This document shows positions 1-7,996 of a DNA stretch of 31,573 nucleotides, in pieces; position 1 is the first letter of the stretch; the number at the start of each line of letters is the position of its first letter. Below the pieces are notes generated by a model, which did not search any database, had not been told where the DNA came from, and saw only the letters and a list, made by a program, of their open reading frames with translations. Location of the stretch: contig DASQWB010000155.1 of NCBI GenBank assembly GCA_035640455.1, forward strand, positions 1 through 31,573, given 5' to 3'. The position numbers were made by a program, and so were the translations under genes. This stretch comes from AC-50 sp035640455. Lineage in GTDB: Bacteria; Actinomycetota; Thermoleophilia; Gaiellales; Gaiellaceae.

Positions 1-462
1 CATGAACGGCCGCACGAGCTCGTGCGTCTCGCCGTCGATCGTGACCTGGTTCTCCTGCATGCACTCGAGGAGCGCGGCCTGCGTCTTCGGCGAGGCGCGG
101 TTGATCTCGTCGACGAGGAGCAGGTTCGCGAAGACCGGGCCGGGCTTGAACTCGAACTCGTTCGAGCGCTGGTTGAAGACGTTCACGCCGGTCACGTCCG
201 AGGGGAGCAGGTCCGGTGTGAACTGAAGCCGCGAGAACGACGCCTCGAGCGAGCGGGCGAGCGCCTTCGCAAGCATCGTCTTCCCCACGCCGGGGAAGTC
301 CTCGAGGATCAGGTGCCCCTCGCTGACGAGGCAGAGGACGCAGAGGCGAAGGGTCTCCGCCGGGGCATGGACGACCGAGGCGAGGTTGTCGACGATCCGC
401 CGGATCGTGCCGGCGGCGGCCTCGACCTCGACCGGCTGCCGGTCAGCGACCGTCTCGTCCAT
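1..462 (-). CDS. MoxR-family AAA+ ATPase, N-terminal part (cut by window edge)
   Basis: The first 154 residues of a MoxR-type AAA+ ATPase are present; the rest lies beyond base 1. The Walker A region (PGVGKT, about residues 57-62) and the Walker B region (LLLVDEINRA, about 114-123) are intact, followed by the helix that contains ALLECMQE, typical of MoxR. Members usually act as chaperone-like ATPases that insert metal cofactors or activate VWA-domain partners, often next to a DUF58 gene; whether that is so here cannot be seen. The ATG at 462 is preceded by GGGAGCGGG, and the gene starts inside the last 20 bp of coaBC, so it is probably co-transcribed and translationally coupled. In many actinobacteria metK follows coaBC, so a MoxR gene here is a different neighbour. 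Confidence 0.9.
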   Translation of the reverse strand, partial: MDETVADRQPVEVEAAAGTIRRIVDNLASVVHAPAETLRLCVLCLVSEGHLILEDFPGVGKTMLAKALARSLEASFSRLQFTPDLLPSDVTGVNVFNQRSNEFEFKPGPVFANLLLVDEINRASPKTQAALLECMQENQVTIDGETHELVRPFM

Positions 463-1615
463 CCCGCTCCCTGAGCAGCGCCTCCGCCTCGTCGAGGATC
501 GCCGCGGCCACCCGCTCCTTAGGCGCCTTCGGGACTTGCCGCTCGCCGTCGGACGAGATGACCACGACCTCGTTCTCTACGGCGTCGAAGCCGATGTCGG
601 TTCGCGCCACGTCGTTGTAGACGATGAGATCGGCGCCTTTGCGGTTCCGCTTCTCGCGCGCCCGCTCGAGGCCCTGCTCGCCCTCGTCGGCGGCGAACCC
701 GACGAGGACGCCACCGTTCCGTCGGTGCGCGCCCAGCTCCCGGAGCACGTCGGTCGTGGGCTCGAGCCGCACCTCCCACGCCGCGTCGTCCTTCGGCCGC
801 TTGCCCTCGCTCGTCTCCGCCGGACGGTAGTCGGCGACCGCGGCGGCCATGACGACGATGTCCGCGTCCCGCCGGGCCAGGGCCTCGCGCGCTACGTCGT
901 CGGCCGTAGGCGCCTGGACGATCTCGACGCCTGCGGGCGGATCGACGGTGAGGTTCGCCGCGAGAAGCGTCACCTGCGCGCCGCGGCGGCGCGCCTCCTC
1001 CGCGAGCGCGACGCCCATCCGGCCGGACGAGCGGTTGCCGAGGAAGCGCACGAGGTCGAGCGGCTCCCGCGTCCCGCCGGCGGTCACGACGACGCGCCGC
1101 CCAGCGAGCGAGCCCGCGCCGAGGAGCTCCTCGCAGCGCGCCGCGATCGCCTCCGGCTCGGCCATCCGCCCCACGCCGGTCCCGCCCTCGGCGAGCTCTC
1201 CCTCCTCGGGGCCGATCAGCTCCACCCCGCGCTCTCGGAGGAGCGCGACGTTCGCCTGCGTCGCCGGGTGACTCCACATGCGGTGGCTCATCGCCGGCGC
1301 GACGAGGGTCGGCCCGCGATGCGCGAGCGCGGCCTCGGTGAGGACGGCGTCGGCGAGCCCGTGCGCGAGCTTGGCGAGCGTGTTCGCAGACAGCGGCGCG
1401 ACGACGAGCACGTCGGCCCGCTCGAGGTGCGGGTACGGGTCGTCCGACGGTGAGCGGCGCGCGAGGGCGTAGAAGGTCTCGGCGCGGACGAAGCGTTCGG
1501 CGGCGGGCGTCACGAGCGGGATCACCTCGTGTCCGGCCCGGACGAGCAACCGGACGAGCTCGCACGCCTTGTAGGCGGCGATTCCCCCCGTCACGCCGAG
1601 CAACACCCGCGCCAC
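443..1615 (-). CDS. coaBC: CoaBC, phosphopantothenoylcysteine synthetase/decarboxylase
   Basis: This bifunctional enzyme of coenzyme A synthesis joins phosphopantothenate to cysteine (CoaB, C-terminal) and decarboxylates the product with FMN (CoaC, N-terminal). The 390-residue length is normal. GVTGGIAAYKACELVR at the N-terminus is the flavoprotein fold start, and the His of PHLERAD matches the catalytic His of CoaC. The CoaB half shows GNRSSGRMG and KGADLIVYNDV. Two CoaC signatures deviate: the usual PxMNxxMW reads PAMSHRMW (Ser for Asn), and the flap usually reading ACGxxGxGRM reads AEGGTGVGRM, with no Cys. Actinobacterial CoaBC proteins are, from memory, also divergent here. The GTG start has no clear ribosome-binding site; CAGAAT lies 7 nt upstream and could be a weak -10. 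The gene lies between rpoZ and moxR. Confidence 0.95.
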   Translation of the reverse strand: MARVLLGVTGGIAAYKACELVRLLVRAGHEVIPLVTPAAERFVRAETFYALARRSPSDDPYPHLERADVLVVAPLSANTLAKLAHGLADAVLTEAALAHRGPTLVAPAMSHRMWSHPATQANVALLRERGVELIGPEEGELAEGGTGVGRMAEPEAIAARCEELLGAGSLAGRRVVVTAGGTREPLDLVRFLGNRSSGRMGVALAEEARRRGAQVTLLAANLTVDPPAGVEIVQAPTADDVAREALARRDADIVVMAAAVADYRPAETSEGKRPKDDAAWEVRLEPTTDVLRELGAHRRNGGVLVGFAADEGEQGLERAREKRNRKGADLIVYNDVARTDIGFDAVENEVVVISSDGERQVPKAPKERVAAAILDEAEALLRERDGRDGR

Positions 1616-1673
1616 GGCTCACATTCTGCCCGCTCGCAGGTCTCGGGGAACGGCGACGAGCTCGAGCGCCGGC

Positions 1674-1904
1674 CTAGTTCCGGTACTCGTACCGCAGCTT
1701 GCCCTCGGCGATCTCCTCGAGGCCCATGGTGAGGTAGTTCTTCGAGCGGGACTCGACGAGCGGCGGCGGGAAGTCGTCGAACGTGCCCTCGCCGAGCTGG
1801 TGGTGGTAGTTGTTGATCTGGCGGGCTCGCTTGGCGGCCACGATCACGAGCGCGTAGCGCGAGTCGAGGTGGTCGAGGAGCTCGTCGATGCGGGGGTGGA
1901 TCAC
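1674..1904 (-). CDS. rpoZ: RNA polymerase omega subunit
   Basis: This is a 76-residue omega subunit, which helps beta-prime fold and assemble into RNA polymerase. Recognisable parts are the N-terminal helix with PRIDELLDHLDSRYALVIVAAKRARQ condensed here to its key stretch SRYALVIVAAKRARQ, and the C-terminal SKNYLTMGLEEIAEGKLRYE. The GTG start at 1904 overlaps the gmk stop codon in a GTGA arrangement, so translation is likely coupled to gmk. The order gmk-rpoZ-coaBC is the usual bacterial arrangement and supports the call. Confidence 0.95.
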   Translation of the reverse strand: MIHPRIDELLDHLDSRYALVIVAAKRARQINNYHHQLGEGTFDDFPPPLVESRSKNYLTMGLEEIAEGKLRYEYRN

Positions 1905-2494
1905 GGCCGGCTCATGGTAGCTGCCTTCCGAAGCTTCCGGCTGACGATCTCCTCGAGCTCGTCGGTGGCGCGGTTGAGGTCGTCGTTCACGATCACGTGG
2001 TCGAACTCGTGCTCGAGCGCGAGCTGCTGGCGCGCGACCGCGAGCCGCTCCTCGATCTCGCCTCCGCTCTCGGTCGCGCGCTCGCGCAGCCGGCGCTCTA
2101 GCTCGGCGAGCGTGGGCGCCTTGACGAAGACGGTGACGCTGCCGGGAACCTCGTCGCGGACGACGAGCGCGCCGTGCGTCTCGAGGTCGAGGAGCGGCAC
2201 GCGGCCGGCCCGCCGGATCCTCTCGATCTCCGACCGGAGGGTGCCGTGCCGCGGCCCCCAGGAGTGCGTGACGTGCTCGAGGAAGGCGCCGGCCTGGACG
2301 AGCCGCTCGAACTCCTCCTCCGAGACGAAGTGGTACTCGCGCCCGTCCCGCTCCGTCGGGCGCCGCTCGCGCGTCGTCGCCGAGACGGCGAGCTCGAGCT
2401 CCGGCAGACGGCGCATCAACTCCCGCTCGAGCGTGCCCTTCCCGGCGCCGGAGGTGCCGGTGATCGCGATGACCGGCCCTACGTTCGCGGCCAT
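1901..2494 (-). CDS. gmk: Guanylate kinase
   Basis: The enzyme phosphorylates GMP to GDP with ATP. The P-loop reads GTSGAGKGT (about residues 12-20 from the chosen start), followed by the GMP-binding stretch SATTRERRPTERDGREYHFVS and the late motif EFDHVIVNDDL. I chose the ATG at 2494 (197 aa), because it has GAGGG four bases upstream and gives a normal N-terminus. An in-frame ATG at 2527 would add 11 residues but has no ribosome-binding site and lies inside a dispersed hairpin repeat (2515-2587). The stop overlaps the rpoZ start by 4 bp. mihF lies upstream on the same strand, so mihF-gmk-rpoZ-coaBC-moxR probably form one transcript from the mihF promoter. Confidence 0.95.
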   Translation of the reverse strand: MAANVGPVIAITGTSGAGKGTLERELMRRLPELELAVSATTRERRPTERDGREYHFVSEEEFERLVQAGAFLEHVTHSWGPRHGTLRSEIERIRRAGRVPLLDLETHGALVVRDEVPGSVTVFVKAPTLAELERRLRERATESGGEIEERLAVARQQLALEHEFDHVIVNDDLNRATDELEEIVSRKLRKAATMSRP

Positions 2495-2514
2495 ATCGCC
2501 CTCACTTCGAGCGT

Positions 2515-2587
2515 GTCGACCGGTCATTTCAGACGGACGCGCAGGCGAAGCCTGCCCGTCCTGAAGGCGGCACCGCGAGCGGTGCCG
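2515..2587 (+). repeat. Dispersed two-hairpin repeat, copy A (REP-like)
   Basis: Read on the plus strand this element starts GTCGACCGGTC and ends GCGGTGCC. It holds two stem-loops: GGACG-CAGGC/GCCTG-CGTCC (2535-2561) and GGCACCGC/GCGGTGCC (2569-2586). A close copy lies at 20371-20441 in the opposite orientation. The inner stem bases differ between the copies but pairing is kept. The element fills the space between the mihF stop (2588) and the gmk ribosome-binding site, so it is transcribed with them. Confidence 0.8.
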
Positions 2588-2902
2588 CTAGCGGTTGAAG
2601 AGGCCAATCAGCTCCGCCCGCTGCCGCTCGGAGAGTCCCCCTACGGTCTTCGACTGGCTGATCCGGCACGTGTTGAGGAAGCGGCCCGCCTTGACCCGCC
2701 CGAACTTCGGCACGGCCATCAGCATGTCGAAGACCTTCGCCGTCGACACGTACTCGGGCGGGTCGCGCAGGATCTCCTCGATCCGCGCGCGACCGTCCTT
2801 CAGATCCTTCTTGAGCCTGGCCCGCCGGACACGGATGTCGTTCGCCCGCCTAAGCGCGTCCATGCGCTGGTCGAGCGACCGAACCGGCGCTTGCGCTTGC
2901 AT
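2588..2902 (-). CDS. mihF: Actinobacterial integration host factor
   Basis: This 104-residue basic DNA-binding protein belongs to the mIHF/sIHF nucleoid protein family, confined to actinobacteria and unrelated to proteobacterial IHF. The helix-two-turn-helix end is clear: KVFDMLMAVPKFGRVKAGRF is followed by the arginine- and serine-rich stretch NTCRISQSKTVGGLSERQR and a hydrophobic end ELIGLF. The ATG at 2902 gives the family length of about 105; an upstream in-frame extension to about 3010 would read through the promoter and is rejected. There is no clear Shine-Dalgarno sequence. A strong promoter lies at 2926-2953, giving a leader of about 17 nt. The gene is followed by gmk, as in mycobacteria and streptomycetes. 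Confidence 0.93.
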   Translation of the reverse strand: MQAQAPVRSLDQRMDALRRANDIRVRRARLKKDLKDGRARIEEILRDPPEYVSTAKVFDMLMAVPKFGRVKAGRFLNTCRISQSKTVGGLSERQRAELIGLFNR

Positions 2903-3899
2903 CTTCGGCGAGGCCACGGCGCGGGATACTAGCACCTGCGTCACGAGGGTCAAGAGCCAAATTTGGCCCGAATTCCAGGGCTTTTTCTCCCTCAACCCTC
3001 GACCTCTCATCGAGGCTTCGGGCCTCGCCGTGGGCGATTCCGCGTGCCTCGGCCGGATTCGCGAAGCCGCGCGCCGCGGCCTCGGTCGCGAGCTCTCGCC
3101 GTATCCGAGCAGGCGCCTCGGGATCGGCGAAGAGGACGGTTCCGAGGGCGACGGCGGTCGCTCCGGCGGCGATCAGCTCGAGCGCGTCGCGACCGCTCGC
3201 GACGCCGCCCATGCCGGCGATCGGGAGCGACACGGCGCGGTAGCAAGCCCAGACGGCGGCGAGCGCGATCGGCCGGAGCGCCGGTCCCGAGAGGCCTCCG
3301 ACCGCGGTCCCGAGGCGCGGCCTCAGCGTGCGCTCGTCGAGCGCGAGCCCGCGGATCGTGTTCACGAGCGAGAGGCCGTCGGCGCCTGCGGCCTCGACGG
3401 CGCGGGCCGTCTCGGCGACGTCCCACGCCGCCGGCGAGAGCTTCGCGTAGAGCGGCAGGTCGGTCGCGGCGCGGCACGCCGCGACGATCTCGGCCGCCGA
3501 CTCCGGCGCCTCGTCGACGTTCGGGCACGAGAGGTTGAGCTCGATCGCGACGTCCTCGAGGAGCGCGCACGTCTCGGCGTACTCGGCCGCGGCGAAACCG
3601 CCCACCGAGACCCACAGCGGCACGCCGAGCTCCCGGAGTTGCGGCAGCGTCTCGGCGAGGAACCGCTCTCGCCCGGGATTCGCGAGCCCGATCGAATTGA
3701 GCATCCCGAGGTCGGTCTCGGCGATCCGGACCGGCGCGTTGCCGCCGCGCGGAAGCGGCGTGACGGTCTTCGTCACGAACGCGTCGAGCGACCGGGCGAC
3801 GTCCGGCGCCGTCAGCGCGTCGAGGCAGCCGGAGGCGTTCAGGAGCACAGGGCGACTGTACTGCCCCGGCGGGACGGTCCCTTCATCTCCGTTGTGCAC
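2850..3899 (-). CDS. pyrD: Dihydroorotate dehydrogenase, class 1B catalytic subunit
   Basis: The FMN enzyme oxidises dihydroorotate to orotate and, in class 1B, passes electrons to the PyrK subunit, which is also encoded here. Family marks are GLANPGRE, ELNLSCPN with the catalytic Cys near residue 125, SLVNTIRG, and GMGGVASGRDALELIAAGA near the C-terminal phosphate-binding site. The N-terminus is uncertain. The GTG at 3899 has no ribosome-binding site, and the usual first strand pair before NPV is missing. The C-terminus is odd: homology ends near residue 292, but the frame runs 57 residues further, through the mihF promoter and into mihF. pyrF, common at this place in actinobacteria, is absent. 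Confidence 0.88.
   Translation of the reverse strand: MHNGDEGTVPPGQYSRPVLLNASGCLDALTAPDVARSLDAFVTKTVTPLPRGGNAPVRIAETDLGMLNSIGLANPGRERFLAETLPQLRELGVPLWVSVGGFAAAEYAETCALLEDVAIELNLSCPNVDEAPESAAEIVAACRAATDLPLYAKLSPAAWDVAETARAVEAAGADGLSLVNTIRGLALDERTLRPRLGTAVGGLSGPALRPIALAAVWACYRAVSLPIAGMGGVASGRDALELIAAGATAVALGTVLFADPEAPARIRRELATEAAARGFANPAEARGIAHGEARSLDERSRVEGEKALEFGPNLALDPRDAGASIPRRGLAEDASASAGSVARPAHGRA
2926..2953 (-). promoter_or_regulatory. Promoter of mihF
   Basis: On the minus strand a -35 TTGACC (2948-2953) and a -10 TAGTAT (2926-2931) are separated by 16 bp. This is the best match to a vegetative sigma-70-type promoter in the window. It lies inside the 3' end of the pyrD reading frame. 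A perfect AT-rich palindrome, GCCAAATTTGGC, occupies 2956-2967 directly upstream of the -35. Confidence 0.8.
2956..2967. promoter_or_regulatory. Palindrome GCCAAATTTGGC upstream of the mihF -35
   Basis: This 12-bp perfect palindrome has an AAATTT core in otherwise very GC-rich DNA. It ends two bases from the mihF -35 box, so it could be an operator or an UP-like element. No binding protein can be named from the sequence. Confidence 0.4.
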
Positions 3900-3927
3900 G
3901 AGTGCGCAAGGATGGTTCGGCGGTCGG

Positions 3928-5620
3928 TTACGGCGTGACGGTGAAGTTGGTCGCGCTCGTGGCAGTGCCGCCTGCGGTGGCGACCGAGACCCGACCCGTC
4001 GTCGCGCCGACGGGGACGGTGGCCGTGATCTGGCTCGACGTGTCGACGCTGAAGCTCGTCGCGGCGACGCCGTTGAACTTGACCGCGCTCACGCCGGTGA
4101 AGCCCGAGCCGGCGATCGTCACGCTCGTTCCGACCGGCCCGCTCGCGGGTGTGAACGAGGTCAGCTTCGGCAGCACCCTGAACGTGCCGCCGCTCTGTCC
4201 CGACCCGGACGGGGTGACCACCGTCAGCTTGCCGGTCACCGCGTCGGCCGGGATCGGCACGGTGATCTTCGTCGGCGTCACCGTCGTCGGAGTGGCCAGC
4301 ACCCCGCCGAAGAGCACGCTGGTCGCGCCGCCGAAGGCGTAGCCCGACAGGGTCACCGTCGCGCCGACCGCCGCCGACGAGGGCGTGAACGACGTCACCC
4401 GCGGCAGCACGAACAAGGTCGAGGCGCTCGTCGCCGTCCCGCCCGCGGTCTTCACGGTGATCGTCCCGCTCGTCGCAGTCGAGGGCACGGTCAGCCGCAG
4501 CTGCGTCCTCGACAGCACCGAGAAGGCCGCGCCGACGCCGTTCACCTTCACCGAGCTCACGCCGCCGAAGCCCGTCCCGTCCACGACCACCGTGCTCCCC
4601 GGCGCCGCGCTCCCGGGCGAGAAGCCGCTGATCGTCGGCACCGCGAGGAAATTGGCCGCGCTCGTCGCCGTCCCGCCCGCCGTCGTCACCGTCAACCTCC
4701 CCGTCGTCGCGGTCGGCGGCACGACCGCTGTGATCTGGCTCGAGGAGTCGACGCCGAAGCTCGACGCGGCCACGCCGTTGAACTTGACCCCGCTCACGTC
4801 CGCGAAGCCCGACCCGGCGATCGTCACGCTCGCCCCCGCCGGCCCGCTCGGCGGCGCGAACGACGACAGCTTCGGCAGCACCTTGAACGTGCCCGCGCTC
4901 TGGCCCGAGCCGGACGGCGTCACCACGGTCAGCTTCCCCGTCGCGGCGTCGGTCGGCACGAGCACCGTGATCTTCGTCGCGGACAACGTCACCGGCGAGG
5001 CGAGGACGCCGTCGAAGAGGACGCTCGTCGCGCCGCCGAACGCGTTCCCGTACACGCTCACCGTCGCCCCGACCGCCGCCGACGACGGGCTGAAGCTCGT
5101 CACCCGCGGCAGCACGAACAGCGTGGCCGCGCTCGTCGCAACGCCTCCCGAGGTCGTCACGGAGATCACGCCCGTGGTCGCCGTCGAAGGGACGGTCAGC
5201 CGCAGCTGCGTCTTCGACAGCACCGAGAACGACGCGCCGACGCCGTTCACCTTCACCGAGCTCACGCCGCCGAAGCCCGTCCCGTCCACGACCACCGTGC
5301 TCCCTGCCGCCGCGCTCCCGGGCGAGAAGCCGGCGATCGTCGGCACCGCGAGGAAATTCGCCGCGCTCGTCGCCGTCCCGCCCGGCGTCGTCACCGACAG
5401 CCTTCCGGTCGTCGCCGCCGCCGGCACCGTCGTCGTGATCTGATGATCGGAGTCGACGCCGAAGCTCGCCACCGCGCCGTTGAACTTCACCGCGCTCACG
5501 TCGGTGAAGCCGGACCCGGCGATCGTCACGCTCGCCCCCGCCGCACCGCTCCCCGGCGAGAACGAGGTCAGCTTCGGCAGCACCTTGAAGGTCGCCAGGC
5601 TGAGCGCACTGCCGCCCGGA
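3928..5620. repeat. Coding tandem repeat, period about 702 bp
   Basis: The 3' part of the IPT/TIG gene carries near-identical blocks about 702 bp (234 codons) apart. For example GCTTCGGCAGCACC recurs near 4165, 4868 and 5571. Each full block encodes three IPT/TIG domains; the last block is partial. Recent internal duplication is the simplest explanation, and the region is prone to copy-number change and assembly error. Confidence 0.8.
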
Positions 5621-7944
5621 TTCGTCACGCCGATCTTCCCGGTCTTCGCCGCCGCCGGCACCGTCGCCTTCACCTGTGAGGCCGACACGAGCGTCGGCGC
5701 CGCGGCCACCCCGCCGAACGTCACCGACGTCGCCGTGTCGAGATGGGTGCCGTTCACGGTTACGACCGTTCCCACCCCTCCGGACGAGGGGCTGAAGGTC
5801 GAGACGGTCGGCGCGGGAACCGTCACCGTGAAGTCCGAGGCGCTCGTCGCGACGCCGCCCGGCGTCGTGACGGCGATCGGGCCCGTCGTCGCGCCGGCCG
5901 GCACCGTCGCGGTCATCGCGGTCGGGGACGTGACCGAGAACGTCGTCGCGCTCGTTCCGTTGAACGTGACCGCGCTCGCGCCGGTCAGGCCGGTGCCGGT
6001 GATGGAGACGCTGGTGCCGACGGACCCGCTCGGCGGCGAAAAGCCGGTGATCGTGGGCGCGGGGACGATCACGTCGAAGCTCGCCGCGCTCGTCGCCGTG
6101 CCGCGCGGAGTCGTGACCGCGATCGGCCCGTCGGTGGCGCCGGCGGGAACCGTGGCGGTGACGTGCGTCGCCGAGTCGACGGTGAACGTCGCGCTCGTCC
6201 CGTGGAACTTGACCGCAGTGGCGCCGTTCAGGTTCGTCCCGGTGATCGCGACGCTCGTCCCGACCGCACCGCTCGCCGGATCGAAGCCGTCGATCGTCGG
6301 CGGCGGTCCGCAGGACGGGAACTTGAACGAGCCGATCCGCGTGTGCCAGTCGTAGCCGCTCGTCGCCGGGTAGTACTCGTTCGCGTACCAGAACGTGCAG
6401 TCGTCGGTCGGGTCGACGTCCAAGCTGCTGTAGTCGCCCCAGCGGTTGAAGCCGTCCGTCTGGACGCCGCCGCCGCCGCGCAGCGTCGCCTCTCCCTGTG
6501 TCAGCTGGCCGAGCGGATCGCCGGCGAGCCGGCCGGCGTAGCGGATCCCCGGATACGTCGTGCTGCTCGAGACGGAGTAGCCGACCGCCAGGTCGCCGCT
6601 CTGGTCCATGGCGGCGCTCCCCATCCACCGGGTCCTTCCGTCGGCCGGCGCGTAGGTGCTCTGCTGGAAGATGCTCCACGAGCCGGTCGTTCGGCGCAGC
6701 TCGTACCAGCGGATGCCGCCTCGGTCGCTGCCGACGTTGACGGTGTGCGTCACGACCATCGATTCGTGGTCCGCGAAGTGACGGTAGGCCAGGCGGTACA
6801 TCAGCCGATCGGAGATCACGTCGAGCCCCTCGCCTGGCGACGGCTGCTGGACGCACCCGGAATCGCCGAAGCACATGTTGGAGTCGAACGACGCGGTGGC
6901 GACGGTGCCGCCGCTCGTGAAGGCCGAGCTCGCGGGCGTCGACCAGTCGACGTGGAAGTTCCAGATCTCGAGCTGGTCGACCGGCGAGTTGTCGTCGAAC
7001 TGCACGAAGCGGTCCGGCGCGCCGGCCGGGGGCGGCGTCGATCCGTCCAGATCGGACGGGAGCAGCGAGTGGTAGTTCGTGTCGAGGTCGACGTAGACGA
7101 GCGACGCATCGTTTCCGGCAAGCATCGCGGTACGGTCGAACGCGATTGCGGCAGCGCCGACGAAGCAGAGGCCGCACGAGTCGTCGAACTGGTTGACGGA
7201 CATGTAGTAGGCGTCCGGCCACACTGCGAGCTTCGGGTAGTCGTCGAGCTTCGTGTCGCTGATCAGGAACGCGTAGCGGTAGTAGCTGCCGGTGGGATCG
7301 CCGCTCGTCGAGACCGCGACGCACTCGTAGTACGGCCCGACTGGATTGAAAAAGAAGTCGAGGTCGAACGCGAACTGCGTGATCAGCCACCGGTTGGCGA
7401 GCTGGTCGTACTGCACGACCGGGTCGCCGTCGTTCATCGTCTGGCAGAGCCCGCCGAAGCCGCTCCAGAGCGTGTTGATGTCGGCGGGGCCGTAGAGCGT
7501 CGTGCCCGACTTGTTGTAGACCGCGAACGCCGCGTTGACGGTCTCGACGTAGTTGCTCGGGCCGACGTCGCCGTTCGTGTCCGGAGGGACGTAGCCGTCG
7601 ACGTTGCCGAGCCCCTCGAAGCTCACGGTCGGCGCAGGCATCGACGCGGCGGGCTCGGTCGTCTGCACGACCGGGTCCTCGCCGAGCACGGTCACCGGCT
7701 GGGCCGGAAGAGGGTTCTCCCGCTCGTGCTGGCGCTTCGTGCTCGGGAAGACCGGCGGGATCTCCCGCAGCGGCCGGGACTTGTCGTGCTTCGTCGCCCT
7801 GACCGTGCGGATGTGCGGAGGATGAGGCGCGAGCCGCACCGCCTGCGGCCGGTCGCTCTCGCCGCTCTCGGCCGAGGCCAGGCCTGGAAGCACTGCGCCG
7901 GCGACGGCCAGCGACAACGTTCCTGCGACGATCCAGTACCGCAC
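3928..7944 (-). CDS. Secreted protein with N-terminal propeller-like domain and ten IPT/TIG repeats
   Basis: This is a 1338-residue exported protein. The GTG start has GAAGGGG upstream. Residues 1-25 form a signal peptide ending in GLASA. Residues about 105-545 make a secreted domain with PPDTNGDVGPSNYVETVNAA and several aromatic repeats, probably a beta-propeller. From about residue 550 there are ten IPT/TIG immunoglobulin-like repeats of about 78 residues, each with a FSPxSGxxGTxVxIxGxxF-type start. Repeats 4-6 and 7-9 form a higher-order unit of three, and repeat 10 begins a third unit, so the DNA shows a period of about 702 bp. There is no LPxTG or other C-terminal anchor. It may act in adhesion or wall association, but its substrate is unknown. 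It interrupts the pyr block between pyrK and pyrD. Confidence 0.85.
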   Translation of the reverse strand: MRYWIVAGTLSLAVAGAVLPGLASAESGESDRPQAVRLAPHPPHIRTVRATKHDKSRPLREIPPVFPSTKRQHERENPLPAQPVTVLGEDPVVQTTEPAASMPAPTVSFEGLGNVDGYVPPDTNGDVGPSNYVETVNAAFAVYNKSGTTLYGPADINTLWSGFGGLCQTMNDGDPVVQYDQLANRWLITQFAFDLDFFFNPVGPYYECVAVSTSGDPTGSYYRYAFLISDTKLDDYPKLAVWPDAYYMSVNQFDDSCGLCFVGAAAIAFDRTAMLAGNDASLVYVDLDTNYHSLLPSDLDGSTPPPAGAPDRFVQFDDNSPVDQLEIWNFHVDWSTPASSAFTSGGTVATASFDSNMCFGDSGCVQQPSPGEGLDVISDRLMYRLAYRHFADHESMVVTHTVNVGSDRGGIRWYELRRTTGSWSIFQQSTYAPADGRTRWMGSAAMDQSGDLAVGYSVSSSTTYPGIRYAGRLAGDPLGQLTQGEATLRGGGGVQTDGFNRWGDYSSLDVDPTDDCTFWYANEYYPATSGYDWHTRIGSFKFPSCGPPPTIDGFDPASGAVGTSVAITGTNLNGATAVKFHGTSATFTVDSATHVTATVPAGATDGPIAVTTPRGTATSAASFDVIVPAPTITGFSPPSGSVGTSVSITGTGLTGASAVTFNGTSATTFSVTSPTAMTATVPAGATTGPIAVTTPGGVATSASDFTVTVPAPTVSTFSPSSGGVGTVVTVNGTHLDTATSVTFGGVAAAPTLVSASQVKATVPAAAKTGKIGVTNPGGSALSLATFKVLPKLTSFSPGSGAAGASVTIAGSGFTDVSAVKFNGAVASFGVDSDHQITTTVPAAATTGRLSVTTPGGTATSAANFLAVPTIAGFSPGSAAAGSTVVVDGTGFGGVSSVKVNGVGASFSVLSKTQLRLTVPSTATTGVISVTTSGGVATSAATLFVLPRVTSFSPSSAAVGATVSVYGNAFGGATSVLFDGVLASPVTLSATKITVLVPTDAATGKLTVVTPSGSGQSAGTFKVLPKLSSFAPPSGPAGASVTIAGSGFADVSGVKFNGVAASSFGVDSSSQITAVVPPTATTGRLTVTTAGGTATSAANFLAVPTISGFSPGSAAPGSTVVVDGTGFGGVSSVKVNGVGAAFSVLSRTQLRLTVPSTATSGTITVKTAGGTATSASTLFVLPRVTSFTPSSAAVGATVTLSGYAFGGATSVLFGGVLATPTTVTPTKITVPIPADAVTGKLTVVTPSGSGQSGGTFRVLPKLTSFTPASGPVGTSVTIAGSGFTGVSAVKFNGVAATSFSVDTSSQITATVPVGATTGRVSVATAGGTATSATNFTVTP

Positions 7945-7996
7945 GAGCGACCCCTTCTCACGATGCCTTACCCCCTGGGCAGTGTCCGAAGGTAAC

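Noticed and set aside
2495..2527. Upstream ATG for gmk at 2527
   Set aside because: It has no ribosome-binding site and lies in the dispersed repeat. The ATG at 2494 has GAGGG at the right distance.
2903..3010. N-terminal extension of mihF to 3010
   Set aside because: It would translate through the -35 and -10 of mihF and exceeds the family length of about 105 residues.
3535..5679. Long plus-strand frame of 714 codons
   Set aside because: It is antisense to pyrD and the IPT/TIG gene, with low-complexity Arg/Ala/Asp composition and no domain.
3928..6300. Regularly spaced repeats that might suggest a CRISPR array
   Set aside because: The repeats are about 230-700 bp, diverged and in coding frame; they are IPT/TIG domains.
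3839..7390. Long arginine-rich reading frame of 1183 codons on the minus strand
   Set aside because: It is an out-of-frame shadow of the IPT/TIG gene. It has no homology pattern, is full of Arg/Asp/Gly runs, and comes from the repetitive GC-rich DNA.
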